Assembly (NCBI GenBank): GCA_001751085.1
Contig: MAXP01000162.1
Location: 10,033-17,135, forward strand
Origin: Desulfobacterales bacterium C00003060
GTDB lineage: Bacteria; Desulfobacterota; Desulfobacteria; Desulfobacterales; C00003060
Direction: 5' to 3'
Length of the DNA: 7,103 nucleotides
The notes under the pieces are model-generated. The model saw only the letters and a list, made by a program, of their open reading frames with translations. It did no database searches and was not told where the DNA came from. Position numbers and translations under genes: made by a program. Positions 5,221 through 7,103 of the stretch are shown here, piece after piece. The first letter of the stretch is position 1. Each line of letters begins with the position of its first letter.

Positions 5221-7103
5221 GTGAATAATAGTGACTTCATCGTGGGCCTTGACCTTGGTACCACCAATTCCGAGATCGCCGTATTTATGGACGAGCAAAT
5301 ACAGGTGATCGGGCCTGGGGATACAAAGATGCTGCCTTCCTGCGTGGGGCTTTCCCCTGCAGGAGAACTCCTGGTTGGGGCCCCGGCGCGGAACCAGGAG
5401 CTTCTCTATCCGGAACGTACCGTCAGGAGTATAAAGCGCAAAATGGGCAGTGAAGAAACGGTGACGCTGGGCGACAAGACATTCACACCACAGGAAATAT
5501 CCGCATTTATCCTTCGCGAGCTGGCCGAATGGGCCTACAGGAAACTGGGGCGGCCTGCAAAAAAGGCAGTTATTACCGTTCCTGCCTATTTCTCAGACAG
5601 CCAGCGGAACGCCACGCGCGAGGCCGGGCAGCTTGCCGGACTTGACGTTATCCGTATACTCAATGAACCAACCGCTGCGAGCCTCGCTTACGGCTACGGT
5701 TCCGAGCAGAAACGCACGGTTCTGATCTACGACCTTGGCGGCGGAACGTTCGACGTTTCTATAGTGACTATCGAGAGGGATGTCACGGAAGTGCTTGCGA
5801 GCCATGGTAATAACCGCCTCGGCGGAGACGATTTCGATCAACTCCTGGCTGATCGCCTCGTGCGTGAATTCAGGGACACCCACGGGATAGATCTGAGCGA
5901 TGGCCATCGTGCGGCTTACTCCCGCGTGTGGTGGGCTGCTGAAGAAACAAAAAAGAAACTGAGTTTCGAACCGTTTGTCAAGATACGGGAAGAAGCCCTG
6001 GTCACAATCGACGGCAAGCCCCTGCATCTCGAGACCGAGATATCCCGCGAAGAACACGAGGAGATGATACTGCCACTGGTTGAGTCCACCCTTGACAGTG
6101 TCTCCAGAGCGATGGATGATGCTGAAAAAAAGCCCGGTGATCTTGATGCCATCCTGCTGGTCGGTGGATCTACACGCATTCCCCTGGTATCACGGGTGCT
6201 TGAAGAACGGGCCTGCATCATACCACACCAGGATGTCCATCCGGACCTGTGCGTGGCCCTGGGCGCCGGGGTACTCGCATCACGGCTTGCCGGGTGTGAA
6301 GTCGATAGGGTCCTGGTAGACATTTCACCATTCTCCTTTGGTCCATCCTATCTCGGGGAGCGCGGAGGGGTCCCATACCCCCATTGCTACCATCCGATCA
6401 TCCGCCGCAACACCCCCCTCCCCGTGACCCGAACCGACAGATACTACACAAGTGTTCCTTATCAAACAGTGGTAGAATTAGACATCTACCAGGGCGACGA
6501 TCCTGACGCGCTGAAGAACATACCTGTTGGACATTTCCGCGTCGAGGGGCTAAAAACAACGCAGGAACCAAACACTGTGCTTTGCCGGATGAGCCTTGAC
6601 ATCGACGGTATCCTGAAGATAGCCGCCATAGAGAAGGATACAGGCAAATCAAAGCACATCACAATCGATAACGCGCTCCAGCAAAAAAGTGAGGAGGAAA
6701 TCGCTGTAGCCAGAAAACGCCTGCAAGAGATGTACTCTTCACGCGCCTCCGAACTTGATAATCTGTTCGTGGATATGGATGAGGATAACGAGGAAGATGA
6801 AGAAGATGAGGATTATGTTGCTGAAGCGGCTGTGGATACGGATTCTGTAGTCAAAGATATCTCCGCAGGAGAAGAACCGGGGAAAACGAGCGACAAGATC
6901 ATACAATTCGACCCCGCCTGGACCGTGGCCAAGCGCGATGCCACAGACCTCCTGGAACGTTCGCGCCTGCTTCTTGACGATATGCACGATGACGACAAGG
7001 AAGAAGCAATCGATCTTCACGAGCAAGTCGAGTCCGCGATAGCTTCACATAACGCAGAATCGCTGTCCAAGGCATGCGAGGCCCTGAAGGAACTCCTGTT
7101 TTT
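5221..7103 (+). CDS. DnaK-like Hsp70 chaperone, divergent paralogue (partial, runs off the right edge)
   Basis: Hsp70s cycle between ATP and ADP states to bind and release unfolded clients. From the GTG, 627 codons are open with no stop before the edge. The nucleotide-binding domain has VGLDLGTTNS (8-17), K72 in IKRK, VITVPAYFSDSQR (117-129), NEPTAASLAYGYG (148-160), IYDLGGGTFDVS (169-180), GGDDFD (201-206) and LLVGGSTRIP (312-321). It lacks the roughly 24-residue insertion after IKR-x-(M/I)G that proteobacterial DnaK has, and carries Asn198 where E. coli has Thr199; both are features of Gram-positive DnaK. The linker VLVD (364-367) leads into a substrate-binding beta domain with a roughly 10-residue Cys/His/Tyr insertion (PYPHCYHP, 385-392). 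The lid helices start at about 489 and are split by an acidic stretch (516-540, e.g. DMDEDNEEDEEDED). The partner J and GrpE genes are directly upstream. It is not a typical housekeeping DnaK. Confidence 0.95.
   Translation, partial: MNNSDFIVGLDLGTTNSEIAVFMDEQIQVIGPGDTKMLPSCVGLSPAGELLVGAPARNQELLYPERTVRSIKRKMGSEETVTLGDKTFTPQEISAFILRELAEWAYRKLGRPAKKAVITVPAYFSDSQRNATREAGQLAGLDVIRILNEPTAASLAYGYGSEQKRTVLIYDLGGGTFDVSIVTIERDVTEVLASHGNNRLGGDDFDQLLADRLVREFRDTHGIDLSDGHRAAYSRVWWAAEETKKKLSFEPFVKIREEALVTIDGKPLHLETEISREEHEEMILPLVESTLDSVSRAMDDAEKKPGDLDAILLVGGSTRIPLVSRVLEERACIIPHQDVHPDLCVALGAGVLASRLAGCEVDRVLVDISPFSFGPSYLGERGGVPYPHCYHPIIRRNTPLPVTRTDRYYTSVPYQTVVELDIYQGDDPDALKNIPVGHFRVEGLKTTQEPNTVLCRMSLDIDGILKIAAIEKDTGKSKHITIDNALQQKSEEEIAVARKRLQEMYSSRASELDNLFVDMDEDNEEDEEDEDYVAEAAVDTDSVVKDISAGEEPGKTSDKIIQFDPAWTVAKRDATDLLERSRLLLDDMHDDDKEEAIDLHEQVESAIASHNAESLSKACEALKELLF

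Noticed and set aside
5593..6323. Long minus-strand frames opposite the Hsp70 gene.
   Set aside because: They mirror highly conserved Hsp70 codons, a common source of spurious antisense frames.

Overview
The window holds five protein genes, all on the + strand. They are an Fe-S scaffold gene of the NifU/IscU type, a large gene of unknown function, and a tight cluster encoding a complete but atypical Hsp70 machine (J-domain protein, GrpE-like exchange factor, DnaK-like chaperone). The DnaK-like gene runs off the right edge. GC content is moderate, Shine-Dalgarno sites are clear, and the gene types are typical of Gram-negative anaerobes. This suggests a deltaproteobacterial (Desulfobacterota-like) chromosome. 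That placement is inference from gene style and from a remembered style of intergenic repeat; no marker gene is present.

Layout: 1-89 is one copy of a direct repeat that leads into the scaffold gene (108-560). Positions 561-744 carry a good sigma70-type promoter candidate, two short palindromes and a leader hairpin ahead of the 940-residue gene (745-3567). That protein has lysine/arginine-rich ends, a largely helical TPR-like body, a run of ten aspartates and a duplicated C-terminal motif. Positions 3568-3831 are a repeat-rich gap: a short near-tandem repeat, a long inverted repeat and the second copy of the 89-bp repeat (86 of 89 bases identical). Then come the J-domain gene (3832-4149), the GrpE-like gene (4154-5173) and the DnaK-like gene (5221 to the edge), spaced 4 and 47 nt apart as an operon.

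The chaperone set looks like a specialised paralogue of DnaKJE rather than the housekeeping system. The J protein is only 105 residues and has Pro-Pro-Asp where His-Pro-Asp is normal. The GrpE-like protein is far longer than usual. The Hsp70 lacks the nucleotide-binding-domain insertion found in proteobacterial DnaK and has an acidic insertion in its lid region. The 940-residue protein is a candidate client, adaptor or extra subunit, but only by position and by sharing acidic tracts. The scaffold gene is linked to the chaperone operon by the shared upstream repeat. Hsp70/J pairs do serve Fe-S scaffolds elsewhere (HscA/HscB with IscU), but the scaffold here lacks the LPPVK recognition motif, so a dedicated Fe-S role is only a hypothesis.
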